Positions 37,571 through 46,206 of a DNA stretch of 64,000 nucleotides are shown one piece after another. The stretch is from positions 186,001 to 250,000 of the forward strand of contig NZ_AUGD01000007.1 of the NCBI RefSeq assembly GCF_000426845.1, in the 5' to 3' direction. Source of the DNA: Bradyrhizobium sp. in8p8 (GTDB lineage Bacteria > Pseudomonadota > Alphaproteobacteria > Rhizobiales > Xanthobacteraceae). Numbering within the stretch: position 1 is the first letter of the stretch; each line of letters begins with the position of its first letter. The notes under the pieces were generated by a model. It was given only the letters and a program-made list of their open reading frames with translations. It ran no database searches and was not told the DNA's origin. The position numbers and the translations under genes were made by a program.

Positions 37571-38305
37571 ATGTCATTCTGGACACGCCACCAAGTCTTC
37601 GAAAAGAACTCGATCATCCTCGTCGTCGGCATCCTGCTGGTGGTCGCGATCGGCGGTCTCGTCGAGATCACCCCGCTGTTCTACCTCAAGAGCACGATCG
37701 AGAAGGTCGACGGGGTCAGGCCCTACACGCCGCTCGAGCTCGCGGGCCGCAACATCTACGTCCGCGAGGGCTGCTATCTCTGCCATTCGCAGATGGTGCG
37801 GCCGCTGCGTGACGAGGTCGAACGCTACGGTCACTTCTCGCTCGCCGCCGAGAGCATGTATGATCATCCGTTCCAGTGGGGCTCCAAGCGTACCGGACCT
37901 GATCTTGCCCGCGTCGGCGCCAAGTATTCCGACGACTGGCACGTCACCCATCTGACCAACCCGCGTGCGATCGTGCCGCAGTCGGTCATGCCAGGCTATC
38001 CGTTCCTCAGCAAGACCGAGGTCGACCCGGATGCGATCGCCGGCGACATGCGCGCGCTGAAGACCGTCGGGGTCCCCTATAGCGACGAGCAGATCGCCAA
38101 TGCCGCGGCCGACCTGAAAGCCCAGGCCGATCCGGACAATGCCGGCTCCGACGCCTTCACGAAGCGCTACGCCAAGGCCGTCGTGCGCAACTTCGACGGC
38201 AAGACCGGCACGCCGACCGAGATGGACGCGCTCGTTGCGTACTTGCAGATGCTCGGCACGCTGGTCGACTTCAAGATCTACAATGAGAAAGCCAATCTTC
38301 GCTGA
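37571..38305 (+). CDS. fixO: FixO, cbb3 oxidase mono-heme cytochrome c subunit
   Basis: 244 residues with one N-terminal membrane anchor (about 15-35) and one covalent heme site, CYLCH at residues 68-72 (ECxx context VREGCYLCHSQMVRPLRDEVERYGHFS), with Met ligands further on. It passes electrons from FixP to FixN in the periplasm-facing part of the complex. It starts 10 bp after fixN and lies in the same operon. Confidence 0.97.
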   Translation: MSFWTRHQVFEKNSIILVVGILLVVAIGGLVEITPLFYLKSTIEKVDGVRPYTPLELAGRNIYVREGCYLCHSQMVRPLRDEVERYGHFSLAAESMYDHPFQWGSKRTGPDLARVGAKYSDDWHVTHLTNPRAIVPQSVMPGYPFLSKTEVDPDAIAGDMRALKTVGVPYSDEQIANAAADLKAQADPDNAGSDAFTKRYAKAVVRNFDGKTGTPTEMDALVAYLQMLGTLVDFKIYNEKANLR

Positions 38306-38318
38306 GAAGGCATGAACG

Positions 38319-38483
38319 ATGAAAGCCATCCTGACAGTCCACAATCTAGCGTCCGATCTCGTGGCGACGATCTGGACACCGGTGTTCGTCGCGATCTTTC
38401 TCGCGATCATCGCCTACGCATTTTGGCCCCGTAACAAGGCTGCGTTCGACAAAGCAGCGCACCTGCCCTTGCGGGAGGAGTGA
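38319..38483 (+). CDS. fixQ: FixQ, small cbb3 oxidase subunit
   Basis: 54 residues, too short for many gene finders. A single membrane helix (about 18-36, TPVFVAIFLAIIAYAFWP) is followed by a basic segment (RNKAAFDKAAHLPLREE), the normal FixQ/CcoQ layout. It stabilises the FixP association with FixNO. It lies 13 bp after fixO and 6 bp before fixP; AGAAGG is near its ATG. Confidence 0.95.
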   Translation: MKAILTVHNLASDLVATIWTPVFVAIFLAIIAYAFWPRNKAAFDKAAHLPLREE

Positions 38484-38489
38484 GAAACC

Positions 38490-39365
38490 ATGACCGATCA
38501 TTCTAGCGACATCGATTCCCTCTCCGGGAAGTCCACGACCGGACACGAGTGGGACGGCATCAAGGAGCTCAACACGCCGCTCCCACGGTGGTGGGTGATC
38601 ACCTTCTACCTCACCATCCTCTGGTCGATCGGCTACTGGATCGTCTATCCGGCCTGGCCGCTGATCTCCAGCAACACCATAGGCGTGTTCGGCTACTCCT
38701 CGCGCGCCGACGTTGCGGTCGAACTCGCCAACCTCGAGAAGATCCGCGGTGACAAGATGGCGGCGCTGGGCACGGCCTCGCTCGCCGACATCGAGAAGGA
38801 CCCGGCTCTGCTGGCGCTTGCGCGCGCCAAGGGCAAGACCGTGTTCGGCGACAATTGCGCGCCTTGCCACGGCACGGGTGCGACGGGATCCAAGGGCTAT
38901 CCCAACCTGAACGATGACGAATGGCTGTGGGGCGGCTCGCTCGACCAGATCATGCAGACGATCCAGTTCGGCGTGCGGTCGGGCCATGCCAAGAGCCATG
39001 AGGGCCAGATGCTCGCCTTCGGCAAGGACGGCGTGCTGAAGCCGGACGAGATCGTCACCGTCGCCAACTACGTCCGATCGCTGTCGGGCCTTTCCACCCG
39101 CAACGGCTACGACGCCGCCAAGGGCGAGAAGATCTTTGCCGAGAATTGCGCCGCCTGCCACGGCGATGCCGGCAAGGGCAACCCGGAGCTGGGTGCCCCG
39201 AACCTGACCGACAAGATCTGGCTCTACGGCTCCGACGAGGCGAGCCTGGTCGAGACCATCAGCCAAGGCCGCGCCGGCGTGATGCCGGCCTGGGAAGGCC
39301 GGCTCGATCCCGCCACCATCAAGGCGATGGCGGTCTACGTCCATTCGCTCGGCGGCGGCAAGTAG
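38490..39365 (+). CDS. fixP: FixP, cbb3 oxidase di-heme cytochrome c subunit
   Basis: 291 residues with an N-terminal membrane segment (about 32-58) and two covalent heme motifs: CAPCH at residues 123-127 and CAACH at 220-224, spaced as in CcoP. It receives electrons from cytochrome bc1 or soluble cytochromes and passes them to FixO. It ends the fixNOQP operon; a terminator hairpin follows directly. Confidence 0.97.
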   Translation: MTDHSSDIDSLSGKSTTGHEWDGIKELNTPLPRWWVITFYLTILWSIGYWIVYPAWPLISSNTIGVFGYSSRADVAVELANLEKIRGDKMAALGTASLADIEKDPALLALARAKGKTVFGDNCAPCHGTGATGSKGYPNLNDDEWLWGGSLDQIMQTIQFGVRSGHAKSHEGQMLAFGKDGVLKPDEIVTVANYVRSLSGLSTRNGYDAAKGEKIFAENCAACHGDAGKGNPELGAPNLTDKIWLYGSDEASLVETISQGRAGVMPAWEGRLDPATIKAMAVYVHSLGGGK

Positions 39366-39390
39366 CCGATCGACGATCGACGTCCTGCGG

Positions 39391-39417
39391 CGGGGGCGAA
39401 GAAAAGCGCCCCCGTTT
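39391..39417 (+). terminator. Intrinsic terminator after fixP
   Basis: CGGGGGCG (39391-39398) pairs with CGCCCCCG (39407-39414) around an 8-base A-rich loop and is followed by TTT. It lies 26 bases after the fixP stop and separates fixNOQP from fixGHIS, whose own FixK box begins two bases later. Confidence 0.8.
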
Positions 39418-39429
39418 GCGTTGGATCAA
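39416..39429 (+). promoter_or_regulatory. FixK box upstream of fixGHIS
   Basis: TTGCGTTGGATCAA fits TTG-N8-CAA, with the right half matching ATCAA. The centre is 64-65 bases before the fixG ATG, about the same distance as in the fixN promoter. The left half is imperfect, so it may be weaker. Confidence 0.65.
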
Positions 39430-39486
39430 GGGAGATTCCGGCGCCAGGTCTAGGTTCAATCGCACCTCTTCGAGAAACTCCAGGCG

Positions 39487-40953
39487 ATGAACAAGACCGT
39501 AAATCCGAACGAACTGAAGCCTGCGGATGACACCGGGCCGCTCTATGCAGCCCGCAAGAAGGTCTATCCCCAGAGCGTCTCCGGCACGTTCCGCCGGATC
39601 AAATGGACGCTGATGGCGATCTGCCTCGGCGTCTATTATTTCCTGCCGTTCGTGCGATGGAACCGCGGTCTCGGCGCGCCCAGCCAGGCGGTGCTGATAG
39701 ATCTTCCCAACAGCCGCTTTTACTTCTTCTTCATCGAGCTGTGGCCGCAGGAGGTCTACTACTTCACCGGCCTGCTGATCGTGGCCGCGGTGGCGCTGTT
39801 CCTTATGAACTCGGTCGGCGGTCGCATCTGGTGCGGCTATCTCTGTCCGCAGACGGTGTGGACCGACCTGTTCTATGCCGTCGAACGTCTGGTCGAAGGT
39901 GACCGGCGCGAGCGGATGAAGAAGGACAAATCGTCCGATCCGCTGAAGCTCGAGCGCATCTCCGAGATCGTGCTCAAGCATTCGATCTGGCTCATGATCG
40001 CGTGGTGGACCGGCGGCGCCTGGGTGCTCTATTTCACCGACGCGCCGACCCTGGTGAAGGAGCTCGTCACGTTCCAGGCGCCGATGATCGCCTATATCTG
40101 GATCGGCATCCTCACCGCGACGACCTATGTCCTCGCCGGCTTCATGCGTGAGCAGGTCTGCACCTATATGTGCCCATGGCCGCGCATTCAGGCCGCGCTC
40201 ACGGACGAATGGGCGCTCAACGTCACCTATCGCTACGACCGCGGCGAGAAGCGGACGTCTGTCAAGAAGGCGGCCGAGCTGCGCGCGCTCGGCCAGCAGG
40301 TCGGTGACTGCGTCGACTGTTATCAATGCGTCGCGGTCTGTCCGACCGGCATCGACATCCGCAACGGACCGCAGCTCGAATGCATCCAATGCGGGCTGTG
40401 CATCGACGCCTGCGACAACGTGATGGCGAAGATCGGCCGGCCGAAGCGGCTGATCGGCTACGACAACGACATCAACATCCACCGCCGCCAGGAAGGCAAG
40501 GCGCCGATCTACCGCATCGTCCGCCCGCGCACCATCGTCTACAGCGCGATCATCGTGGCCATCGGCGGCTTCATGACTTATACGCTCGCGACCCGCAGCC
40601 TGCTCGACGTCAACGTGCTGCACGATCGCAACCCGATCGCGGTCAAGCTCAGCGACGGCTCGATCCGCAACGCCTACACGGTGCGGCTGCTCAACAAGAG
40701 CGGTTATGACCGCGTCATTGCGATCGACGCCAACGGGCCGGCCAATGCGACGATCCATGTCATCGGCGTCGATTCGGTAACGCCTGATCGGCCGATGATC
40801 GTGATCCCACGCGACTCCACCAGCGAGCTGCGGCTGCTCGTCACCGCGCCGGCAGAGAACAATCCGGAGAAGTCGATCCCCGTCCGTTTCCTGGTCACCG
40901 ATATCGGGCTCGGCGAGGTCGCTTCCGCAACCGACAATTTCGTCTCACCTTGA
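39487..40953 (+). CDS. fixG: FixG, ferredoxin-like cbb3 assembly protein
   Basis: 488 residues with about five membrane helices and two [4Fe-4S] sites: CVDCYQCVAVCPTG starting at residue 275 and CIQCGLCIDACDN. A C-terminal periplasmic domain follows. CcoG/FixG reduces copper for delivery to the cbb3 oxidase. It starts 121 bp after fixP behind its own FixK box and terminator. Confidence 0.95.
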   Translation: MNKTVNPNELKPADDTGPLYAARKKVYPQSVSGTFRRIKWTLMAICLGVYYFLPFVRWNRGLGAPSQAVLIDLPNSRFYFFFIELWPQEVYYFTGLLIVAAVALFLMNSVGGRIWCGYLCPQTVWTDLFYAVERLVEGDRRERMKKDKSSDPLKLERISEIVLKHSIWLMIAWWTGGAWVLYFTDAPTLVKELVTFQAPMIAYIWIGILTATTYVLAGFMREQVCTYMCPWPRIQAALTDEWALNVTYRYDRGEKRTSVKKAAELRALGQQVGDCVDCYQCVAVCPTGIDIRNGPQLECIQCGLCIDACDNVMAKIGRPKRLIGYDNDINIHRRQEGKAPIYRIVRPRTIVYSAIIVAIGGFMTYTLATRSLLDVNVLHDRNPIAVKLSDGSIRNAYTVRLLNKSGYDRVIAIDANGPANATIHVIGVDSVTPDRPMIVIPRDSTSELRLLVTAPAENNPEKSIPVRFLVTDIGLGEVASATDNFVSP

Positions 40954-40969
40954 GGATCAGGAGACTGCC

Positions 40970-41455
40970 ATGGCATCCAAGCCGCTGACCGGAACCAAGG
41001 TCTTCCTGATGCTGGTCGCTTTCTTCGGCGTCGTGATCGGGGCCAACTTCACCATGATGAAGCTCGCGATCGCGACGCTGCCCGGCACCGACGTCGACAG
41101 TCCCTATGCCGCAGGCCTTGTCTACGATCGCGAGATCTCGGCGGCGCAGGACCAAGCTGCGCGCAAGTGGAAGGTCAACGCGCATATCGAGCGCCGCAGC
41201 GACGGCGGCGCCTCGGTCCAGATCGAAGCCCGCGATGCCGGCGGCCAGCCGATCTCGGGACTGAAGTTCGGCGGCCGGCTGGAGCGGCCGACCGACAAGC
41301 GCGCCGATCTCGCCGTCGAGCTCACGGAATCCGGCATTGGTCTCTATCGCGGCAGTGCCGCGGACGTCGCGCCGGGCCAATGGGACCTGGTGATCGAGGG
41401 CGAGGCGCGGGGAACGCGCGTGTTCCTGTCGCGCAATCGCGTGATCCTGAACTGA
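40970..41455 (+). CDS. fixH: FixH, cbb3 assembly protein
   Basis: 161 residues with one N-terminal membrane helix (about 11-31) and a roughly 120-residue periplasmic domain. The family is small and poorly characterised biochemically, but genetically required for cbb3 assembly. It lies 16 bp after fixG and 11 bp before fixI. Confidence 0.93.
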   Translation: MASKPLTGTKVFLMLVAFFGVVIGANFTMMKLAIATLPGTDVDSPYAAGLVYDREISAAQDQAARKWKVNAHIERRSDGGASVQIEARDAGGQPISGLKFGGRLERPTDKRADLAVELTESGIGLYRGSAADVAPGQWDLVIEGEARGTRVFLSRNRVILN

Positions 41456-41466
41456 AGGACGCCGTC

Positions 41467-43656
41467 ATGCACATCACGCGGGATTTTTCGCACTACGTTC
41501 GGAGCGCGGGCGAGGGCGTCCAGCACATCGATCTCGCGGTCGAGGGCGTTCACTGCGCCGGGTGCATGGCCAAGATCGAGCGCGGCCTGTCAGCCATTCC
41601 CGATGTCACGCTGGCACGCGTGAATCTCACCGACCGCCGCGTCGCCCTGGAATGGAAGGCGGGCACGCTCGATCCCGGCCGATTCATCGATCGGCTCGAG
41701 GAACTCGGTTACAAGGCCTATCCCTTCGAGACCGAAAGCGCGGAGGCGGCCGAGGTCGCCGAATCGCGTTTCCTGCTGCGCTGTCTCGGGGTCGCAGCCT
41801 TCGCCACCATGAACGTGATGATGCTGTCGATCCCGGTGTGGTCGGGCAACGTCTCGGACATGCTGCCCGAGCAACGCGACTTCTTCCACTGGCTCTCGGC
41901 GCTGATCGCATTGCCGGCGGCGGCCTATGCCGGCCAGCCGTTCTTCCGTTCGGCCTGGCGCGCACTGTCGGCGAAGACCACCAACATGGACGTGCCGATC
42001 TCGATCGGCGTGATCCTGGCTCTCGGCATGTCCGTGGTCGAGACCATCAACCACGCCGAGCACGCCTATTTCGACGCGGCGATCATGCTGCTGACCTTCC
42101 TGCTGGTCGGCCGCTTCCTCGACCAGAACATGCGGCGCCGGACGCGCGCGGTCGCCGGCAATCTCGCCGCGCTCAAGGCGGAGACGGCCGCGAAGTTCGT
42201 CGGTCCCGACGAGATCTCGCAGGTGCCGGTTGCCGCGATCAATGCCGGCGACATCGTGCTGCTGCGACCGGGTGAGCGCTGCGCGGTCGACGGCACCGTG
42301 ATCGAGGGGCGTTCCGAGATCGATCAGAGCCTGATCACCGGCGAGACGCTCTATGTCACGGCAGAGCAGGGCACGCCGGTCTACGCGGGGTCGATGAACA
42401 TTTCGGGCACGTTGCGGGTCCGGGTCTCGGCCGCCTCGGAGGCGACGCTGCTCGCGGAGATCACGCGGCTGCTCGACAACGCGCTCCAGGCGCGCTCGCG
42501 CTACATGCGCCTCGCCGACCGCGCCTCGCGGCTCTACGCGCCGGTCGTGCACGCGACCGCGCTTCTGACCATCCTCGGCTGGGTCATCGCCGGCGCGAGC
42601 TGGCATGATGCGATCGTCACCGGCGTGGCGGTGCTGATCATCACCTGCCCGTGTGCGCTCGGTCTTGCCATTCCGACCGTGCAGACGGTCGCCTCCGGGG
42701 CGATGTTCAAAGCGGGTGTGCTGCTCAATGCCGGTGACGCCATCGAGCGGCTGGCCGAAGCCGACCATGTCATCTTCGACAAGACCGGCACGCTGACGCT
42801 GCCCGATCTCGAAGTCATCAATGCCGCCGACATCCCCGCCGACGTCTTCGATCTCGCCGGCCGGCTCGCGCTGTCGAGCCATCATCCGGTGGCGGCGGCG
42901 GTTGCGCAGGCCGCCGGTGCGAAGTCTCCGATCGTCGGAGCTGTCGAGGAATCCGGTCAGGGCGTCCGCGCGAGCGTCGACGGCGTCGAGCTTCGCCTGG
43001 GGCGCCCGTCCTTCTGCGGCGCCGGGGCGTTGGTCGGCGGCGCCACGGTGGATCCCGAAGCGTCGATCGTGGCTTTCAGCAAGGGCAGCGAGAAGTTCAT
43101 CCTTTCCGTCCGCCAGGGCTTGCGCCCCGATGCGCGAGCCGCGATTGCGGCGCTGAAGGCGCGCAACATGGGCATCGAGATCCTGTCCGGCGACCGCGAG
43201 CCGGCGGTGAAGGCGGCGGCCAATGCGCTTGGAATCCCGGAATGGCGCGCCGGCGTGACGCCTGCCGACAAGATTGCAAGGATCGAGGAGCTGAAGCAGC
43301 GCGGCGCCAAGGTGCTGATGGTGGGCGACGGCATGAACGATGCGCCTTCGCTCGCGGCAGCCCATATCTCGATGTCGCCGATCTCGGCCGCGCATCTCAG
43401 CCAGGCGACCGCCGATCTCGTCTTCCTCGGCCGGCCGCTGGCCCCGGTCGTCGCCGCCATCGACGCATCGCGCAAGGCCTTGCACCTGATGCGGCAGAAC
43501 CTCTGGCTCGCCATCGGCTACAACGTTCTGGCCGTGCCGGTCGCGATCAGCGGTGTCGTGACGCCCCTGATCGCGGCAGCCGCCATGAGCGGTTCGTCGA
43601 TCCTGGTCATGCTGAACTCGCTGCGCGCCCGCAGCGCCTCGCGGGAGATCGTGTGA
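41467..43656 (+). CDS. fixI: FixI, P1B-type copper-exporting ATPase for cbb3 assembly
   Basis: 729 residues, matching the 730 of B. diazoefficiens FixI. It has an N-terminal HMA domain with Cys30 and Cys33 (GVHCAGCMAK), the membrane CPC motif ITCPCALGLAIP, the phosphorylation site DKTGT, and GDGMNDAPSLAAAHISMSP. It exports copper to the periplasm for the FixN CuB centre. The Met at 41467 is preferred over upstream starts in the open frame, which overlap fixH. Its stop overlaps the fixS start (TGATG). Confidence 0.96.
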   Translation: MHITRDFSHYVRSAGEGVQHIDLAVEGVHCAGCMAKIERGLSAIPDVTLARVNLTDRRVALEWKAGTLDPGRFIDRLEELGYKAYPFETESAEAAEVAESRFLLRCLGVAAFATMNVMMLSIPVWSGNVSDMLPEQRDFFHWLSALIALPAAAYAGQPFFRSAWRALSAKTTNMDVPISIGVILALGMSVVETINHAEHAYFDAAIMLLTFLLVGRFLDQNMRRRTRAVAGNLAALKAETAAKFVGPDEISQVPVAAINAGDIVLLRPGERCAVDGTVIEGRSEIDQSLITGETLYVTAEQGTPVYAGSMNISGTLRVRVSAASEATLLAEITRLLDNALQARSRYMRLADRASRLYAPVVHATALLTILGWVIAGASWHDAIVTGVAVLIITCPCALGLAIPTVQTVASGAMFKAGVLLNAGDAIERLAEADHVIFDKTGTLTLPDLEVINAADIPADVFDLAGRLALSSHHPVAAAVAQAAGAKSPIVGAVEESGQGVRASVDGVELRLGRPSFCGAGALVGGATVDPEASIVAFSKGSEKFILSVRQGLRPDARAAIAALKARNMGIEILSGDREPAVKAAANALGIPEWRAGVTPADKIARIEELKQRGAKVLMVGDGMNDAPSLAAAHISMSPISAAHLSQATADLVFLGRPLAPVVAAIDASRKALHLMRQNLWLAIGYNVLAVPVAISGVVTPLIAAAAMSGSSILVMLNSLRARSASREIV

Positions 43657-43823
43657 TGGAGATCCTGGTCATTCTGGTCCCGCTGGCGCTGATGCTGGGA
43701 GGTGCGGGTCTCGTCGCCTTCCTCTGGTCGCTCAGGAGCGGACAGTACGACGATCTCGACGGTGCCGCCTGGCGCGCCATCGCCGATGACGAGCCGCCGC
43801 AGGAAGCACCGGCGAAACGCTAG
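43656..43823 (+). CDS. fixS: FixS, cbb3 assembly protein
   Basis: 55 residues with one membrane helix (EILVILVPLALMLGGAGLVAFLWSLRSGQ) and a short acidic tail (YDDLDGAAWRAIADDEPPQEA). This is the compact FixS/CcoS pattern. It is required for heme and copper insertion into the oxidase. It overlaps fixI by one base and ends inside a 16-base palindrome, overlapping the stop of the convergent MFS gene. Confidence 0.95.
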   Translation: MEILVILVPLALMLGGAGLVAFLWSLRSGQYDDLDGAAWRAIADDEPPQEAPAKR

Positions 43824-43829
43824 CGTTTC
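43814..43829. other. 16-base palindrome over convergent stop codons
   Basis: GAAACGCTAGCGTTTC is a perfect palindrome holding the TAG of fixS (43821-43823) and, on the other strand, the TAG of the MFS gene (43820-43822). The genes overlap by four bases, tail to tail. A short hairpin could help end either transcript, but no T-run follows. Confidence 0.6.
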
Positions 43830-45022
43830 AGGGCGAAGGTGAGCACGGCCGCCAGCGCGAGCGCCACGCCCACGCCGGCGACGCAGGCCTGCCAGCCGAA
43901 AGCATCGAACAGCCGGCCGAGCACGGCCGTGCCGACGAGCCCGCCGCAGAAATAGCACGCAAGATAGGTGCCGCTGGCAAGGCCGCGGTTGTCGGCTGCC
44001 GCCTGTCCGATAAAGCCGGTCGCGGCGGCCTGGGCGAAGAACGTGCCGACGCCGACCAGGACCATTCCGGCGAGCACCGTGCCAAGATGCTGCGCCAGCA
44101 TCAAGGGCAGCCCGAGCCCGGCGACTGCGAGCGCGCTCCAGATCGTGGGCCGCGTTCCCAGCCGCGCGGCCACCTTGCCCGCGAGAAGCGTCGTGACGAT
44201 CGATGGCAGGAAGACGAAATAGACGAGGCCTAGATCCATCATGCCAAGCGACAGTGGCGGCCGCACCAGAACGAAATTGACGAAAGTGAAGGTGCCGATG
44301 AAAGCAAACAGAATGCAGAAGCCGATGCCGTAGGCGGCGCGCAGCCGCGGATTGCGCCAATGCGCGATCATGGCGGCCAGCGGAGATCCCGCAGGCCTCA
44401 TCGCATGCATCGGCGGCACGCGCTTGATGGTGAAATAGACCAGCAGTGCGCCGGCAAGATTGAGCCCGGCGAAGACGTAGAAGTTCCAGGCGAGGCCGAG
44501 GCCATCGGCAAGCGCCGCCGAGATCAGCCGCCCGACGAGGTTGCTGGCGACATTGCCGGTGATGTACGCCGCAAACGCGCTGCCGGCGTCCATGGCGCTG
44601 CACTGCTCGCCGAGGTGAGCGAGGGTGAGTGCGAAGGCGGAGGCCATGCACAGGCCCTGCGCGACGCGCAGGGCGGTGAAGACGGCCAGATTGGGCGCGG
44701 AGGCCAGCAGGCTGGTGGGGATCGCAAGAAATGCCAGGCTGAGCAGGATGCCCGTTCGCCGGTCGATATGCGGGCTGAAGATACCGACGACGAGACCGGC
44801 AAGGGCCATGCCGAAGGTGCTGGCATTCACCGCAAAGCCCATCGCTGCGGGGGTGACGCCGTAATGCCGTGTCAACGAGGGAAGGATCGCCTGCGTCGCG
44901 AAGAGATCGACGACGGTCAGGAAGGCGGTGAGGCCGATCACGATCGAGCGAAGCGCGAAACCGGGGGGATGCGCCTCCATCGTCATCGCGCCCGGCTTGA
45001 TGGGAGCCGAAAGATCGATCAT
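43820..45022 (-). CDS. MFS transporter
   Basis: 400 residues, about 12 helices. The first helix has VDLFATQAILPSLTRHYGVTPAAMGFAVNASTFGMALAGLVVG, a common form in AraJ/Bcr-like efflux and sugar-efflux carriers, and VAQGLCMASAFALTLAHLGEQ near helix 4. The substrate is unknown. The start at 45022 leads with MIDLSAPIKPGAM and has AGGA upstream; longer frame starts are low-complexity. It is 101 bp downstream of the cupin gene on the same strand, so cotranscription is possible. Confidence 0.87.
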   Translation of the reverse strand: MIDLSAPIKPGAMTMEAHPPGFALRSIVIGLTAFLTVVDLFATQAILPSLTRHYGVTPAAMGFAVNASTFGMALAGLVVGIFSPHIDRRTGILLSLAFLAIPTSLLASAPNLAVFTALRVAQGLCMASAFALTLAHLGEQCSAMDAGSAFAAYITGNVASNLVGRLISAALADGLGLAWNFYVFAGLNLAGALLVYFTIKRVPPMHAMRPAGSPLAAMIAHWRNPRLRAAYGIGFCILFAFIGTFTFVNFVLVRPPLSLGMMDLGLVYFVFLPSIVTTLLAGKVAARLGTRPTIWSALAVAGLGLPLMLAQHLGTVLAGMVLVGVGTFFAQAAATGFIGQAAADNRGLASGTYLACYFCGGLVGTAVLGRLFDAFGWQACVAGVGVALALAAVLTFALKR

Positions 45023-45123
45023 GCCTGATTGTCCTGTGCGGATGTGGCGCCCGGCATGCGGGGCCGGCATGGGGAATCCGGGCGCCACACCCGGTAACGA
45101 GTGCGCTGGGGCTGGGGCGCTCG

Positions 45124-45603
45124 TTACATGTGATGGTCGTTGGGATCCTTGCGGACGTCGCCGACGTAGAGAATGACGGTCTCCTTGCCGAGGTTCTTCC
45201 ACCAATGCGAGGTGCCGTAGACTTCGGGGCGGATGTCGCCGGCCTTGTGCACGATCGGATCGACGCAGTTGGAGGCGTATTCGACGATCTCGCCTTGTTG
45301 CACGAAGATCAAAGCCGGGCGGTCATCATGGCTGTGCCAGGGCACGATGCCGCCGGGCGCGATGGTCAGCTTGCGGAAGCGCAGCTCGCGGCCCTCGATA
45401 CGGGCAGGCTGCTTGCCGAGATCGATCGCGCCGAGCGTAACGTCGGTGACGCCGACGGCCTTGTGGTCGACCATTTGCTGCGCGTTCGGCTTGATCTTGC
45501 CGGCCGGGCACTCGCCGGCGAAAACCGGCGTCGCAAACGTCAGCGCCCCGAGAACGGCAACGCCTGTCCACACCACGCGGGAGGCTGTGAGATGCCTAGA
45601 CAT
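45124..45603 (-). CDS. Exported cupin domain protein
   Basis: 159 residues with a signal peptide (RVVWTGVAVLGALTFATPVFA-G). It is followed by a cupin barrel whose metal motif is GIVPWHSHDDRPALIFVQQGEI, with two His and Glu, and a second motif ending in HWWKNLGKETVIL. Cupins of this type bind a metal and act as oxygenases, isomerases or sensors; the substrate is unknown. The gene is divergent from the Met-rich peptide gene across 235 bp that hold two LysR-type boxes. Confidence 0.85.
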   Translation of the reverse strand: MSRHLTASRVVWTGVAVLGALTFATPVFAGECPAGKIKPNAQQMVDHKAVGVTDVTLGAIDLGKQPARIEGRELRFRKLTIAPGGIVPWHSHDDRPALIFVQQGEIVEYASNCVDPIVHKAGDIRPEVYGTSHWWKNLGKETVILYVGDVRKDPNDHHM

Positions 45604-45704
45604 GGAAAGTCTCCTGTGTTGGCCGCAACCGCGATGGTCGCGGGCGATGGCAGGAGCTTCGTCGAGACCGTCTCCATATTGAAATGCCGGCTTGCTTTCG
45701 ATGC

Positions 45705-45741
45705 GATAGCCCGGCGCTATCCCGATAGGCGACGGCTATCG
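45705..45741. promoter_or_regulatory. Tandem LysR-type boxes, ATAG-N7-CTAT
   Basis: Two 15-base boxes of form ATAG-N7-CTAT lie at 45706-45720 and 45725-45739, with centres 19 bases apart. The second extends to CGATAG...CTATCG. This T-N11-A shape is the usual LysR recognition layout. They sit midway between the divergent cupin and Met-rich peptide genes, so one dimer pair could control both. Confidence 0.65.
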
Positions 45742-45838
45742 AACCGATTGGGCATCGGCATTTCCGCTTTCGCGATATCCGGCGTCCGATGGCAGCGCGC
45801 CCGATCGGCGGGCGTTCTCGTCAGTTCGGAGGAGCACC

Positions 45839-46123
45839 ATGACGCAATTTTCCAAGACCCTGATCGCGACCGCCGCCTTTGCGGTCATCGCAACGGCGGC
45901 CTTTTCGCAAGCCGCATGGGACTTCAAGCCCGGCATGGCCTATGTCTATGGCGGACCCGGCAAGATGTCCGCGATGGCCATGGCCCCGGCCGAGAAGAAC
46001 CACGAGGCCATGATGAAGCACGCGAAGAAGGTGCCCGACAACACCGTGTTCTTCATGGACAATGGTACGTTGTACTCTGCCTCCGGGCGGCTCGATCCCA
46101 CCGGCAATTTCTACGTGAACTGA
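45839..46123 (+). CDS. Small exported Met/His-rich protein, unknown
   Basis: 94 residues. A Sec-type signal (KTLIATAAFAVIATAAFSQA) leaves a mature peptide of about 70 residues rich in Met and His in KMSAMAMAPAEKNHEAMMKH. Such clusters often bind copper or silver, which would fit a periplasmic metal role, but this is inference. I do not recognise the family. GGAGG is near the ATG. It is divergent from the cupin gene and 83 bp before the peroxiredoxin-like gene, with a hairpin between. Confidence 0.7.
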   Translation: MTQFSKTLIATAAFAVIATAAFSQAAWDFKPGMAYVYGGPGKMSAMAMAPAEKNHEAMMKHAKKVPDNTVFFMDNGTLYSASGRLDPTGNFYVN

Positions 46124-46140
46124 ACCGGTCCTGGCATCGC

Positions 46141-46161
46141 GGCCGCCCCTTGCGGGCGGCC
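46141..46161 (+). terminator. Hairpin after Met-rich protein gene
   Basis: GGCCGCCC (46141-46148) and GGGCGGCC (46154-46161) form an eight-base stem with a 5-base loop, 17 bases after the stop. No T-run follows. It would separate the small gene from the peroxiredoxin-like gene. Confidence 0.5.
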
Positions 46162-46206
46162 GAACCGGGAAACTAGTATTCACCACGGGGAATGCCGGAG
46201 CAGAAG

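Noticed and set aside
41590..43485. Long minus-strand open frame within fixI
   Set aside because: Low-complexity Arg/Asp/Gly-rich translation, typical of an antisense shadow of a GC-rich gene.
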